Positions 44,101 through 54,833 of a stretch of DNA of 64,000 nt are shown one piece after another. A program made the position numbers and the translations under genes. Position 1 is the stretch's first letter. Every line of letters starts with the position of its first letter. The stretch comes from Deltaproteobacteria bacterium. Lineage in GTDB: Bacteria > Myxococcota_A > UBA796 > GCA-2862545. The notes beneath the pieces are model-generated. The model searched no databases and was not told the DNA's origin. It was given only the letters and a program-made list of their open reading frames with translations. Location of the stretch: positions 62,001-126,000 of the forward strand of contig SBGP01000095.1 of NCBI GenBank assembly GCA_006226595.1. The letters run 5' to 3'.

Positions 44101-46513
44101 GCAGGCAGATGTCGTAGAAGCCCGCGAGGGTCGCCGCGTCGCGGGCGTCGGGGTTGAGCATGCCGTAGACGACGGTTCGCGTGTCACCGGGGTTGAGCGC
44201 CGGCGCGGTCTGCGGCGCCGGGTTGTCGGCGCAGTTCGTCGGCGTGTCCGGGGTCGCGCTGGTCGCGTAGAAGTCGAAGCCGCAGCCCTGGAGGTTCGCC
44301 GTGTACTGCTTCACCTCGACGGTGAGCAGCGGCAGGTTGTCGGTCGGGCAGGCGTTGCCGTTGCCGCCGGGCAGCGAGCAGTCGGTGCCCACCGTGCCCT
44401 CGTTGCTGTTCTGGTCGGAGAACACGGCGTCGAACTGGCCGAAGGTGAAGTCGGCGGTGATCCACATCACGTCGCCGGGCTCGAGCAGCGTGCTGTCGCT
44501 GACCTCGGCGCACAGGTCGCCGTCCTTGGTGGCATCCGCGGTACTCGCGTCGAAGGTGAACCGCGAGGACGGGGTGATCACGCCACCGGCGTTGCTCACG
44601 AACAGCTCGGTGTTCGTGTAGGTCACGCCGTTCGGCACGGGAAGGCAGATCTCGAACACGCCGGCGAGGGTCGCGGTGTCTCGCCCCGCGGGCACGGTCG
44701 CGCCGTACACGAGGGTGTGCGAGGAGCCGGGCTCGACCGGACCGAGGGTCTGTGGTCCCGGGTTGTTGGCGCAGTCCGAGGCGGTGAGCGGCGCAGGGAC
44801 GTCCGTGGTCGCGAACATCGTAAAGCCGCAGCCGTCGATCGCCGCGTTGTACTGCTGGACCGGCATGGTCAGCAGGGGCAGCGAGTCGACGGGGCAGACG
44901 GTCGCGTTGCCGCCGCCCTGCGAGCAGTCGGTGCTCACCGTACCCGGGTTGTCGAGGGCATCGCCGAAGGTGACCTCGCTGTTGCCGAGGGTCAGGTCAA
45001 CGCTCGCCCAGAGCTTCTCGGTCGGGAGGAACTCGGTGGGCAGGCGGCTCTCGACGCACAGGTCACCCTGCTTCACGCTGTCGGCCGTGCTCGTGTCCAG
45101 CGTCCACACGGTGTCGCGGCCGGCAATCTCCGAGGTCGTGCCGCTGGTATCCGTGTAGTAGTAGGTCTCGTTCGCGTAGGTCGTGCCGATCGGCAGCGGG
45201 AGGCAGATCTTGTAGTTGCCCGCGAGCGTCGCCCCGTCCCGGGCGTCGGGGTTGAGCATGCCGTAGGTCATGCGCACGGTCTCACCCGGCTGGAAGGTCG
45301 GGCTGGTCTGCGGTGCCGGGTTGTCGGCGCAGGAGGCCGGCGGGGTCGGGGTCGTCGACGTGTCGAAGAACTCGAAGCCGCAGCCCTCGAGGTCGGCGGT
45401 GTACTGCTGAACCTGCATGGTCAGCGCCGGCAGGTTGTCGACGGGACACGCAGTGCCATTGCCCACGTTCTGGGAGCAGTCGGTGGACAGCGGACCCGAG
45501 GCGCCGCGGCTGTCGGTGAACACGGCATCGAAGCTGCCGAGGGTCACGTCGAGGCTCATCCAGACCTTGTCACCCGGCACGAGCGCGGCGGTACCACCGT
45601 CGTAGGTTCCCTGATAGTGGCCCTGAATCGCGGCATCCGCGGAGGAGGTGTCGAGCGCCAGGGTGACGCCACGGGTGCCGGTGAGCTCGGTGGTCCCGCT
45701 GCGAGTGGTGAGGAACAGGCGGGCGTCCGCGACGCTCACGCCCGTCGGCACCGGAAGGCGAATCGCGTAGGTGCCGCCGAGATCCGCGTCCTGGCCGACG
45801 CGCATGCCGTACACGAGCTGGTGGCTCGAGCCCGGCTGGTAGAGGCCCTCGGTCTGCGCTCCCGGGTTGTCGACACACGTAGCCGGCGCGGTCGGGCTCG
45901 CGCTGACATCGAGGATCTCGAAGCCGCAGCCCTCGAGATCGGCGGTGTACTGGTTGATCGGCTGGGTGATGCGATCGAGGTCCTCGACGTAGCAGAGCGA
46001 GGTGTCGCATGCCTGCGCGTAGCCAGCGGTGTTCGAGGCGCTGAAGTAGTAGGCGTTCGGCGCCGCGGTCGCGAGGTAGGTCACGTCGAGGGACGCGATG
46101 AGCTGAACCCCTGCCGGCAGCACGTCGCGGCCGGTGCCGTAGCTCGCGCAGTAATGCCCCTGGATGTTGGCGTCGGCGACGCTCTCGTAGGCCCAGGTCG
46201 GAGTGACCACCGTGCCGTCATAGCGGAGCTCCTCGCTGTCGACCTGCACGCCATTGGGCACGGGCACGCAGATCTTGAACGGGCCCTGGTTGCCGCCGCG
46301 CGACCCCTGGATGCCGACGCTCAGCTGGTGCTGGGTGCCAGGGTCGACGGCGGCGAACGCCGCCTGATCTTCCTGCGTGCCGTCGCAATCGACCACCGCA
46401 GGCGTGTCGGTCACGGCCTGCACGTTGTAGTCGCAGCCGAGCGGGGCAGCGGCCCACGCGCTGGGCGCGAAGAACAGAAAGGAGAGAGCGGACAGAGTGG
46501 ACGGGGCGCCCAT
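41198..46513 (-). CDS. Giant repeat surface protein with MYXO-CTERM-like tail
   Basis: A 1,771-residue exported protein (signal MGAPSTLSALSFLFFAPSAWAA; GGAGG before the ATG). The N-terminal half has five copies of a Cys-containing domain of about 160-200 residues, each with a GCGF or GCDY motif and the pattern ADNP(A/G)PQT, then PGDT(R/V)xxVYGM. The C-terminal half has seven Calx-beta-like units of about 100-115 residues, each containing the T/S-ESG-T start, a DATEG segment and the T-V-T-V-T-GVDD loop. The tail is QGGCECNASG, a hydrophobic stretch and RRRR-SA, matching the MYXO-CTERM layout. The body would make a long surface fibre or adhesin. No catalytic motif is seen. Confidence 0.85.
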   Translation of the reverse strand: MGAPSTLSALSFLFFAPSAWAAAPLGCDYNVQAVTDTPAVVDCDGTQEDQAAFAAVDPGTQHQLSVGIQGSRGGNQGPFKICVPVPNGVQVDSEELRYDGTVVTPTWAYESVADANIQGHYCASYGTGRDVLPAGVQLIASLDVTYLATAAPNAYYFSASNTAGYAQACDTSLCYVEDLDRITQPINQYTADLEGCGFEILDVSASPTAPATCVDNPGAQTEGLYQPGSSHQLVYGMRVGQDADLGGTYAIRLPVPTGVSVADARLFLTTRSGTTELTGTRGVTLALDTSSADAAIQGHYQGTYDGGTAALVPGDKVWMSLDVTLGSFDAVFTDSRGASGPLSTDCSQNVGNGTACPVDNLPALTMQVQQYTADLEGCGFEFFDTSTTPTPPASCADNPAPQTSPTFQPGETVRMTYGMLNPDARDGATLAGNYKICLPLPIGTTYANETYYYTDTSGTTSEIAGRDTVWTLDTSTADSVKQGDLCVESRLPTEFLPTEKLWASVDLTLGNSEVTFGDALDNPGTVSTDCSQGGGNATVCPVDSLPLLTMPVQQYNAAIDGCGFTMFATTDVPAPLTASDCANNPGPQTLGPVEPGSSHTLVYGATVPAGRDTATLAGVFEICLPVPNGVTYTNTELFVSNAGGVITPSSRFTFDASTADATKDGDLCAEVSDSTLLEPGDVMWITADFTFGQFDAVFSDQNSNEGTVGTDCSLPGGNGNACPTDNLPLLTVEVKQYTANLQGCGFDFYATSATPDTPTNCADNPAPQTAPALNPGDTRTVVYGMLNPDARDAATLAGFYDICLPLPIGVTYANETLWQTQAGQSPITVGDRDTVWELRTASADSVKQGDLCVNSRVPALMEPGDTIWVSVDLTFPGNDVTFGDANDVPGVVSTDCSMGGGNATVCPVDSLPLLTVPTLGEPQILVTYSNGREIQTSENGTTDTVNFSLSRQPGADVIFNVISTDVTEGVVVGGAVITITRNGWDTGTDVTLQGVDDSLVDGNVTFGLTRTATVSADRNFDGLAETELLWTNLDNDKPGATVTPRRIATSESGTTADFTVVLNAEPTATTTIDISGLDATEGSLSTTSLSFDGSNWDTAQTVTVTGVDDAVIDGAVTYTLVLGAMQSGDSAFDGIAVDDVSVTNADDDSPGFTVTTDAGVGDEAALATSESGTTDVVRVVLNTQPTDTVTIPFSSSDATEGSVSATELVFTTANWNVPQVLTVTGVDDTIVDGTVSFDLIVGTVVSSDSDYGGLDPADIPWDNADDDTATVVLDIDPTTTTLTTTEAGGTDSFTVALSAEPADTVTVPFTSSNTAEGTVPASIAFDASNWDQPQTVTVTGVDDALQDGDIAYTVEIGALVSNDVSFDGLDPADIPAVNLDDDTAGVRVTPPTGTTTEAGGTETVSLVLTSAPTADVFVDLASTDTTEGTVSVATLTFGTGNWSTPQTVTVTGVDDALVDGTISYQLTTTVRSSDSAYDGLAAADVDLDNLDDDVGDLTVDAGTDGTLETSESGSTDTFTVALTAEPTADVTVSVAIDDATEASAAPTSLTFTAANWDTPQTVTVTGVDDTDLDGDIAFVVTLTAVSDDTTVSGVIGTLDGTNLDNDTPGVVVTPTSGLFTEESGVTETFDVVLTAAPSADVVIAVASDDDTEGETDVDTLTFTTANWSTAQTVTVTGLDDDLVDGDIDYTVVLSPATSSDVRYDGIDPDDVSLTNLDDGMDGGDSGDTGFRDSEDIWVQGGCECNASGRTPLSLTLFPLVLLPILRRRRSA

Positions 46514-46705
46514 CAGAACCTCCGGGTGGGCCAAAATGGACCATAGGCACGGTACGACCTGGCGAGGCCGAGGTGCAACGAGAGAAAGCGAAATCCCGAA
46601 CAGCGGGCGAGAGCCCGCGCTTTCAGGGTGACCTCGAGGAGCGAGGGCCGTCTGCCTACCGCGCGGGGATGCGCAGTCCCACGCGTCGCGCAACGACGAC
46701 GCGAG

Positions 46706-46723
46706 TTGTGACCCAGGTCACAA
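46706..46723. promoter_or_regulatory. CRP/FNR-family-type binding site
   Basis: TTGTGACCCAGGTCACAA contains an exact TGTGA-N6-TCACA, the consensus of CRP-family regulators. It overlaps the stop codon of the upstream regulator gene and is about 190 bases upstream of the giant repeat-protein start, on whose strand it could act. Which CRP-family protein binds it is unknown. Confidence 0.55.
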
Positions 46724-49261
46724 GCGGTGGTTGGTGAGCAGCTCCGCCAGATCCGCGAGGGCCGGGTCGTCCCCGTGTGCGGCGAGCGCGCGCTGCGCAT
46801 CGACCTCGGGCAGGTGCGCGCGACACAAGGTCACCGCCGCGGCCACGGTCTCGCCCCACTGTTCGGCCTCGCCGATCGACGCGAACAGCTCGCGCGCGGC
46901 GTCGGCGTGACCGACGCGGACCTCGGCCACGGCGAGGTACGCGGTGCCGAGCGTGTGCACGAGGCCCTGCGGGCTGTCCGGTCCACCGCGTCGACGCGCT
47001 TCCCGCAGCCGCTGAGCCGCCTCCTCGAAGCGCCCGAGCCGAAGTGAGAGCAGTCCTGCGTTGACCCACTCCGCGCCCGTGACCACGCGACCTCCGGTGC
47101 GCTCGATCGCCTCGAACAGCGCTGCAAACGCCGCGTCCGCCTCGGCGAGGTCGCCGCGCTCGAGCGCTTGCGTCGCCCGCACACTCGCCATCGCGTGCAG
47201 GATGGCGCGGTCGCCGAAGCGCTGCGCCAGCTCCTCGGCCCTCGCCAGCGCCGCGGCACGGGCGTCCGGGTCGACGAGGACCGAGCCGAGGTTGGACCAC
47301 GCCACCGCCTCGACCCGGCCCGCTCCCAGCTCCTGCGCCAGGGCCACCGCCTCCCGGTACGCCGCCTGCGCGGCCTCGGGGCGCATCAGGTACTGCAGGG
47401 CAGCGCCCATCGCGATGCTCGCCTTCGCTCGCCGAAGCGGCTGCTTCGTGCGCTCGGCGAGGGCCGCCGCCTGCTCGCTCGCCTGCAGCGCCTCTGCCGC
47501 CCGACCCCGACCGAGCGCGATGCCCGCCGCGATCTCCAGCTGGCGAAGGCGCTCTCCCTCGGGCAGGGCCGCGAGCACCGCCTCGGCCTCGTCCAGCCGC
47601 TTGCGCGACACCAGCGCGTCCGCCTTGCACAGCTGAAGTGCGTGGACGCGCGCGCTCTCCGGCGGCGTGGTCGCGAGCACCGCATCGACCCGAGCGACGT
47701 AGTCCTCGGGCAAGCCGCGCGAAAGCACCAGCGGCCACAGCGCCTCGATCAGGTCCGCCGCCTCGGGCATGCCGGCGCGGGTCATGCGCTCGACCGCCAC
47801 CTGCAGGTTGTCGAGCTCGACGAGCAGGAACGCAGCCTGCTCCGGGTCGACGTCCCATGCCCGCGCTGCCCCCTGCGCCCGCCTCGCGAACCACGCGGCA
47901 TGGCGGACCTCGGCGACGAGGATGGGCTCGCGCTCGGCATGACGCGCCGCGAACTGACGAATGGACTCCAGGCACCCGACCCGCGGCCCCGGCCCGACGA
48001 GAACCAGCAGACCCTTGTCGATGAGGCGTCCGGCCAGCGCCTCGGCGCGCTCCCCCACCTCGCTCACCTGCGCCAGGGCCTCGAAGCTCGCACCGCCCCG
48101 GAACACCGAGAGATCGGCGAGCAGGCGCTGCTCCGCGGTCGACAGCAGGTCCCAGGACCAGGCAATCGCCGCGTCCAGGGACAGGTGCCGCGGCGGGCGC
48201 CCACGCTCGTCAGGGGCGAGCACGTCTCGGCGCTCCCGGAGTCGCTGGGCCAGATCCGCCAGCGGCACGTGGCGGGCTCGGGCCGCGGCGAGCTCGATGG
48301 CGAGTGGCACGCCCTCGAGCAGCGCAACGATGTCTGCGAGCTCGGCCTCGCCGTCGACGGCATCCGGGCGAATCGCGGCCAGACGCTCGCGGAGCAGGGT
48401 CTCCGCGGCTCCCGAGTCCAGGGGTTCCAGCTCCCAGATGGCCTCCCCCGGCACGCGCAGGCTCTCGCGCGAGGTGGCGAGCACCCTCAGGTCGGGCCGC
48501 GCGTCGAGCAGGGATGGAAGGGCCTCCGCGAGCGAATCGACTACGAGCTCGGCGTTGTCGAGCACGAGCAGGGTCTCGGCCCGCGCGGCGAGCGAGCGCA
48601 GCACCGTCGTGCGCACCGCCCCCTCCCCGACCGCGACCACGCCCAGCGCACGCGCGAGTCGTGACCACAGCCCCGCCTCGTCCCGGGCCTCGGTGAGGTC
48701 GACGAAGCACACCTCCCCTTCCCGATCGAGCCAGCGCCGGCCGAGGCGCAGCGCGAACCGCGTCTTGCCGACCCCGGGACCGCCGTGCACGGTCAGCCAG
48801 CGAGAGCGCTGAGTCAGCCGCTGCCAGGCCTCGTCGAGCTCGGGCTCGCGACCGACGAAGGCGTCTCGCTCCGAGGGCAGCGTCGCACCAGGGGCGGCCT
48901 CGGTGAGCACGCCGATCACCGCGTGTCCCTCGGAGAGCAGCGCCGCGATCTGCGCGCGCAGCCGCTCCACCTCGCTCTGGACCTCAGCGTCGCGGGGAAG
49001 CTCGAGCCGATACCCGCGCCCTCGCAGGTTCACGAGCAGCGTGGGCCGCTTGGGCTCGGTCTCGATCTTCATTCGCACCCGCTGGACCGTGGTCTCGACG
49101 GTGCGCGTGCGAGCCATCTCGCTGTAGCCCCACACCTCGCGCAGCAGCTCCGACCGCGGCACGTACCGCTCGCCCGCATCCTCGAGGTAGCGGAGCAGCG
49201 CCACCTCGATGGGGGTGAACGCCACGCCAGGAAAGCGCTCGGCGAGGTGGGGCTCGGACAT
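46718..49261 (-). CDS. Transcriptional regulator with OmpR-type HTH, NB-ARC ATPase and TPR
   Basis: An 847-residue AfsR/GutR-style regulator. Residues 1-90 are a PhoB/OmpR-type winged helix (TPIEVALLRYLEDAG, then TVETTVQRVRMKIETEP and NLRGRGYRLE). An NB-ARC-type NTPase follows: Walker A GGPGVGKT (160-167), Walker B LLVLDNAE (231-238), and GVPLAIELAAARA (GxPLA motif). The C-terminal 450 residues are TPR-like helices with Ala-rich repeats. Such proteins oligomerise on ATP and ligand binding to switch genes. It is next to the giant repeat-protein gene, on the same strand, so it may control it; this is inference from position only. Confidence 0.88.
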   Translation of the reverse strand: MSEPHLAERFPGVAFTPIEVALLRYLEDAGERYVPRSELLREVWGYSEMARTRTVETTVQRVRMKIETEPKRPTLLVNLRGRGYRLELPRDAEVQSEVERLRAQIAALLSEGHAVIGVLTEAAPGATLPSERDAFVGREPELDEAWQRLTQRSRWLTVHGGPGVGKTRFALRLGRRWLDREGEVCFVDLTEARDEAGLWSRLARALGVVAVGEGAVRTTVLRSLAARAETLLVLDNAELVVDSLAEALPSLLDARPDLRVLATSRESLRVPGEAIWELEPLDSGAAETLLRERLAAIRPDAVDGEAELADIVALLEGVPLAIELAAARARHVPLADLAQRLRERRDVLAPDERGRPPRHLSLDAAIAWSWDLLSTAEQRLLADLSVFRGGASFEALAQVSEVGERAEALAGRLIDKGLLVLVGPGPRVGCLESIRQFAARHAEREPILVAEVRHAAWFARRAQGAARAWDVDPEQAAFLLVELDNLQVAVERMTRAGMPEAADLIEALWPLVLSRGLPEDYVARVDAVLATTPPESARVHALQLCKADALVSRKRLDEAEAVLAALPEGERLRQLEIAAGIALGRGRAAEALQASEQAAALAERTKQPLRRAKASIAMGAALQYLMRPEAAQAAYREAVALAQELGAGRVEAVAWSNLGSVLVDPDARAAALARAEELAQRFGDRAILHAMASVRATQALERGDLAEADAAFAALFEAIERTGGRVVTGAEWVNAGLLSLRLGRFEEAAQRLREARRRGGPDSPQGLVHTLGTAYLAVAEVRVGHADAARELFASIGEAEQWGETVAAAVTLCRAHLPEVDAQRALAAHGDDPALADLAELLTNHRL

Positions 49262-49303
49262 CGCGCGCAGCCTACACGCCCGCGATGGCGGCGTCACCCG
49301 ACC

Positions 49304-49422
49304 TCAGCGCACACAGACCTCGCGTCCATAGGCCCCGGGCATGTACCCGTCCAAGTCGCCGCAGTGGAACCGGCCGATCCCGGTGTCGAGCGTGGGGTTC
49401 TCTTCGAAGACGAGCCGGATGA
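49304..49422 (-). pseudogene. Decayed copy of the tail of the upstream lipoprotein gene
   Basis: A frame ending at the TGA 49306-49304 encodes NPTLDTGIGRFHCGD, then YMPGAYG and a Cys-Val-Arg end, with no start or signal peptide. It matches the C-terminal 32 residues of the lipoprotein just upstream (DTGIGRFHCGD...YMPGAYRADACKR) clearly at protein and DNA level, but is in a different frame. It looks like a partial tandem duplicate or a remnant of a deleted paralogue. Confidence 0.7.
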
Positions 49423-49430
49423 TGGATCCC

Positions 49431-49754
49431 TCACCGCTTGCAGGCGTCGGCGCGGTAGGCGCCGGGCATGTACCAGACCTCGTCGCCGCAGTGGAACCGA
49501 CCGATGCCGGTGTCCAGCTGCGGGTCCTCCTGAAACGCGCACGCCGTGGGGCAGTCCTCGACGCACGCCGCGCAGGCGGCCTGTAGACCGCAGTCCGACC
49601 ACGACGTGGCGAACTCCGGCGCCGTCGCGCAGTCCGCGATCACAGCGGTCTGCGGTCCCGAGCTGCCCGTCTCGACAGGCTCGTCATCCCCGACCGGCAC
49701 CTCTTCCGAGGTCGCCGGGGTGCCGCACGCGAGGAGCAGGAACAGGAGGGACAT
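49431..49754 (-). CDS. Cys-rich small lipoprotein
   Basis: A 107-residue lipoprotein with a very short signal (MSLLFLLLAC) and an acidic Thr/Ser linker. The mature domain has nine Cys, including AACAACVEDCPTAC, and ends with DTGIGRFHCGDEVWYMPGAY, a distinctive motif duplicated just downstream. The Cys spacing suggests a small disulfide-rich surface module. I do not recognise the family. It is in the same direction as the regulator gene downstream, separated by the decayed copy. Confidence 0.7.
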   Translation of the reverse strand: MSLLFLLLACGTPATSEEVPVGDDEPVETGSSGPQTAVIADCATAPEFATSWSDCGLQAACAACVEDCPTACAFQEDPQLDTGIGRFHCGDEVWYMPGAYRADACKR

Positions 49755-49959
49755 GCCCAGATGCTACCCGAGCCAGCCCACCGCGGGCTCGACCCACGCG
49801 AAGACCAGCGCAGCCACCAGCACCGCGACCGCCCCAGAGCGCGGCGCACACGCCCTGGTGCACCCGAGGCCACGACCCCCTCGCACGCGAGCCCCACGCT
49901 TCCCCGCGGTCCCCCCGCCACCGCAAAGTCCGCGGCGGTCCATGCACCAGACGCACGAA

Positions 49960-49989
49960 GGCCCCCGCCCCCGGCAGGGAGCGAGGGCC
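49960..49989 (-). terminator. Candidate terminator after acnA
   Basis: On the minus strand, GGCCCTCGCTCCC and GGGGGCGGGGGCC form a 13-bp stem with two G-T wobbles around TGCC, 17 bases after the acnA stop. The stem is strong but only two T follow, so it may terminate with Rho help or mainly protect the 3' end. Confidence 0.5.
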
Positions 49990-50005
49990 CGGTCGCTCCG
50001 AGATC

Positions 50006-52729
<2,724 letters not shown>

Positions 52730-52790
52730 GGGAGCCTCCAGGGGGATGGGATGCCATAGACCTAGCGGGCCATCCTGAATCGCGAAAATG

Positions 52791-52807
52791 GATTGTATGA
52801 ATCAATC
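52791..52807. promoter_or_regulatory. LysR-type operator between acnA and the LysR gene
   Basis: GATTG-TATGAAT-CAATC is a perfect dyad containing ATTG-N7-CAAT, which fits the T-N11-A box of LysR regulators. A second dyad, CGATT-ACG-AATCG, follows at 52808-52820. Both lie in the 127-base gap between divergent genes, where LysR sites usually are. Confidence 0.7.
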
Positions 52808-52856
52808 CGATTACGAATCGTGATGACACGATCGACCGCACCCGGAGCCTGTCTGG

Positions 52857-53738
52857 ATGGAACTCGCACCGCTCAAGGCCTTCCTCGCCATTGCCCGGGA
52901 AGGTCACCTCACCCGGGCCGCCCGCGCGCTGCACCTGTCGCAGCCCGCCGTGAGCGCGCAGCTGGCAAGGCTCGAAGACGACCTCGGCGCGTCGCTGTTC
53001 CACCGTACCGCCAAGGGCATGGCCCTCACCGAGGCCGGCGAGCTGTTCCGCGGCTACGCCGAACAGGCACTGCTGTTCCTCGACGACGGACGCGAGGCCC
53101 TCGACGCCCTGCGCGGTCTCGAGGCCGGGCAGCTCGCCGTCGGCGGCGGCGCCACGGCGACCACGTACCTGCTGCCGCCCCTGCTCAGGCGCTTTCACGA
53201 GGCCCACCCCGCGATCCGGCTGTACGTGCGCGAACAGGGCTCGGCCGCCATCGTCGACGGCGTGCTCGCCGGCGATCTCGACCTCGGCGTGGTCACCCTG
53301 CCCGTCGACACCCGCGGCGGACGCCTCCACGTCGAGTCCTGGGTCCAGGACGACATGCGCCTCGTCGTGCCGCCAGGTCACCGCCTCTCCCGCCGGCGCC
53401 GCTTTCGCTGGGTCGAGCTCGCGGACGAGCCCCTGGTGCTGTTCGAGGGAGGCACCGCGGTGCGCCGCGTGATCGATGCAGCCCTCGCCGATGCCGGTGT
53501 CGAGGCCCAGATCGTCATGGAGCTGCGGTCCATCGAGTCCATCAAGCAGATGGTCGCCCAGGGCATCGGCAGCGCCTTCGTCAGCCGCTACGCGCTTCCT
53601 GGCCCGCGCGCGGGTCTCGTGCCCATGGACGGCGCTGATCAGCTCGTGCGCGAGCTCGCGATCATCCGCCGGGCCGACCGCCGGCCCAGCGCCGCCAGCC
53701 GCGCCTTCCTGAGCCTGATCCGCGAGCCCCGCGACTGA
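52857..53738 (+). CDS. LysR-type transcriptional regulator
   Basis: A 293-residue complete LysR regulator: HTH in residues 1-60 (MELAPLKAFLAIAREGHL, LSQPAVSAQLARLE), linker helix, and a type-2 periplasmic-binding-like effector domain (LAVGGGATATTYLLPP to the C-terminus). Its start is divergent from acnA, with a LysR-type operator in between, so it probably regulates acnA or itself. The ligand is unknown; nothing in the effector domain reveals it. Confidence 0.9.
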   Translation: MELAPLKAFLAIAREGHLTRAARALHLSQPAVSAQLARLEDDLGASLFHRTAKGMALTEAGELFRGYAEQALLFLDDGREALDALRGLEAGQLAVGGGATATTYLLPPLLRRFHEAHPAIRLYVREQGSAAIVDGVLAGDLDLGVVTLPVDTRGGRLHVESWVQDDMRLVVPPGHRLSRRRRFRWVELADEPLVLFEGGTAVRRVIDAALADAGVEAQIVMELRSIESIKQMVAQGIGSAFVSRYALPGPRAGLVPMDGADQLVRELAIIRRADRRPSAASRAFLSLIREPRD

Positions 53739-54728
53739 TCAGTCGACGCGAAGCACGACCTTGCCGCGGATGCGCCCGGTCTCGCCGTAGCGGTGGGCCT
53801 CGGCGATCTCTTCGAGCGGGTACACCCGGTCGATGCACGGCGCGAGCTTGCCCTCCTCGATCAGGCCGGCGAGCCCGTCGAGCAGGTCTCGTCGCGCCGA
53901 GCGCACGACCGTCGCCGCGTCGACGCCCCGCAGCTTTCCGCCGGCCCAGAACCGGGCGATGCCGAGCCCGGTGGCCACGGTGCCGAGTGCCGCTCCGTAG
54001 GTCTCGACGTTGTGGGGCAGGCCGGTGGTGATGTTCGCGACCCGGCCTCCGCGCTTGACCGAGCGCAGCGCGCGCCAGCGCTCCTCGCCACCGAGCGAGT
54101 CGAGGATCAGGTCGAGCTCGTCCAGCGCTTCCCACCAGTTCTCGCTGCGGTAGTCGACGGCGCGATCGGCGCCGAGCTCGCGAACCAGCGCGTGGTTGCG
54201 CTCGGAGCAGGTGGTCGCGACCCACGCCCCGTGCGCCTTGGCGATCTGGATGGCCAGCGTGCCCACGCCGCCCGAGCCCGCCTGGATGAACACGCGGTCG
54301 CCCTCGGAGACGTGCGGAACCAGACACTGCCACGCGGTCTGCCCCGCGAGCGGGATGGACGCCGCCTCTTCCATGGACAGGGACGGCGGCTTGTGCCCCA
54401 GCTCCGCCTCGTCGACGACGCAGAACTCGGCCCACGTGCCCCAGCGCTTGTGGCTCGGCGAGCTCCACACCTCGTCGCCCACGGCGAAGTGCTCGACCTC
54501 GGCGCCGATCTCGACGACCTCGCCCGCGAGGTCCATGCCCTGGACCCACGGGAGCTTCCACCCCATGACCAGGCGCTGGGTGCCGGCGCGGCACTTCCAG
54601 TCGATGGGGTTGAGAGAGCTCGCCCGCACCCGCACCTTCACGTCGCGAGGCCCGACCGGTGGACAGTCGACCTCCTCGATGCGGAGGTTCTCGGGGGGAC
54701 CGTATTCGTGGAGGACGGCAGCGCGCAT
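53739..54728 (-). CDS. Zinc-independent quinone-oxidoreductase-like MDR protein
   Basis: A 329-residue medium-chain dehydrogenase/reductase of the NADPH:quinone oxidoreductase type. MRAAVLHEYGPPENLRIEEV starts the catalytic domain, LNPIDWKCRAG and GMDLAGEVVEIG follow, and the nucleotide-binding loop is AGSGGVGTLAIQIAKAHGA. The Cys/His zinc ligands of alcohol dehydrogenases are absent, as expected for quinone oxidoreductases. The usual reaction is one- or two-electron reduction of quinones or enones by NADPH. It ends convergent with, and abutting, the LysR gene, and its start is divergent from the SelD fusion gene. Confidence 0.88.
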   Translation of the reverse strand: MRAAVLHEYGPPENLRIEEVDCPPVGPRDVKVRVRASSLNPIDWKCRAGTQRLVMGWKLPWVQGMDLAGEVVEIGAEVEHFAVGDEVWSSPSHKRWGTWAEFCVVDEAELGHKPPSLSMEEAASIPLAGQTAWQCLVPHVSEGDRVFIQAGSGGVGTLAIQIAKAHGAWVATTCSERNHALVRELGADRAVDYRSENWWEALDELDLILDSLGGEERWRALRSVKRGGRVANITTGLPHNVETYGAALGTVATGLGIARFWAGGKLRGVDAATVVRSARRDLLDGLAGLIEEGKLAPCIDRVYPLEEIAEAHRYGETGRIRGKVVLRVD

Positions 54729-54833
54729 GCCCACACCGAACCCGCGCTCGTCCGGGGCGCAAGTGGCAGGCGATGACAGGCCGCCACATCCGGGTGCACA
54801 CGGCCTACCTCGCAGAGGCGATACTCCACCCGC

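Noticed and set aside
46603-46618. GCGGGC-GAGA-GCCCGC hairpin as a terminator of the NB-ARC/TPR regulator gene
   Set aside because: On the required minus strand there is no T-run after the stem; it may be part of the giant gene's leader instead, but nothing else supports either role.
49764-49943. 59-codon minus-strand ORF with a single hydrophobic segment near its end
   Set aside because: No SD, very Gly/Arg-rich start, and it lies behind the candidate acnA terminator; its coding nature is not supported.
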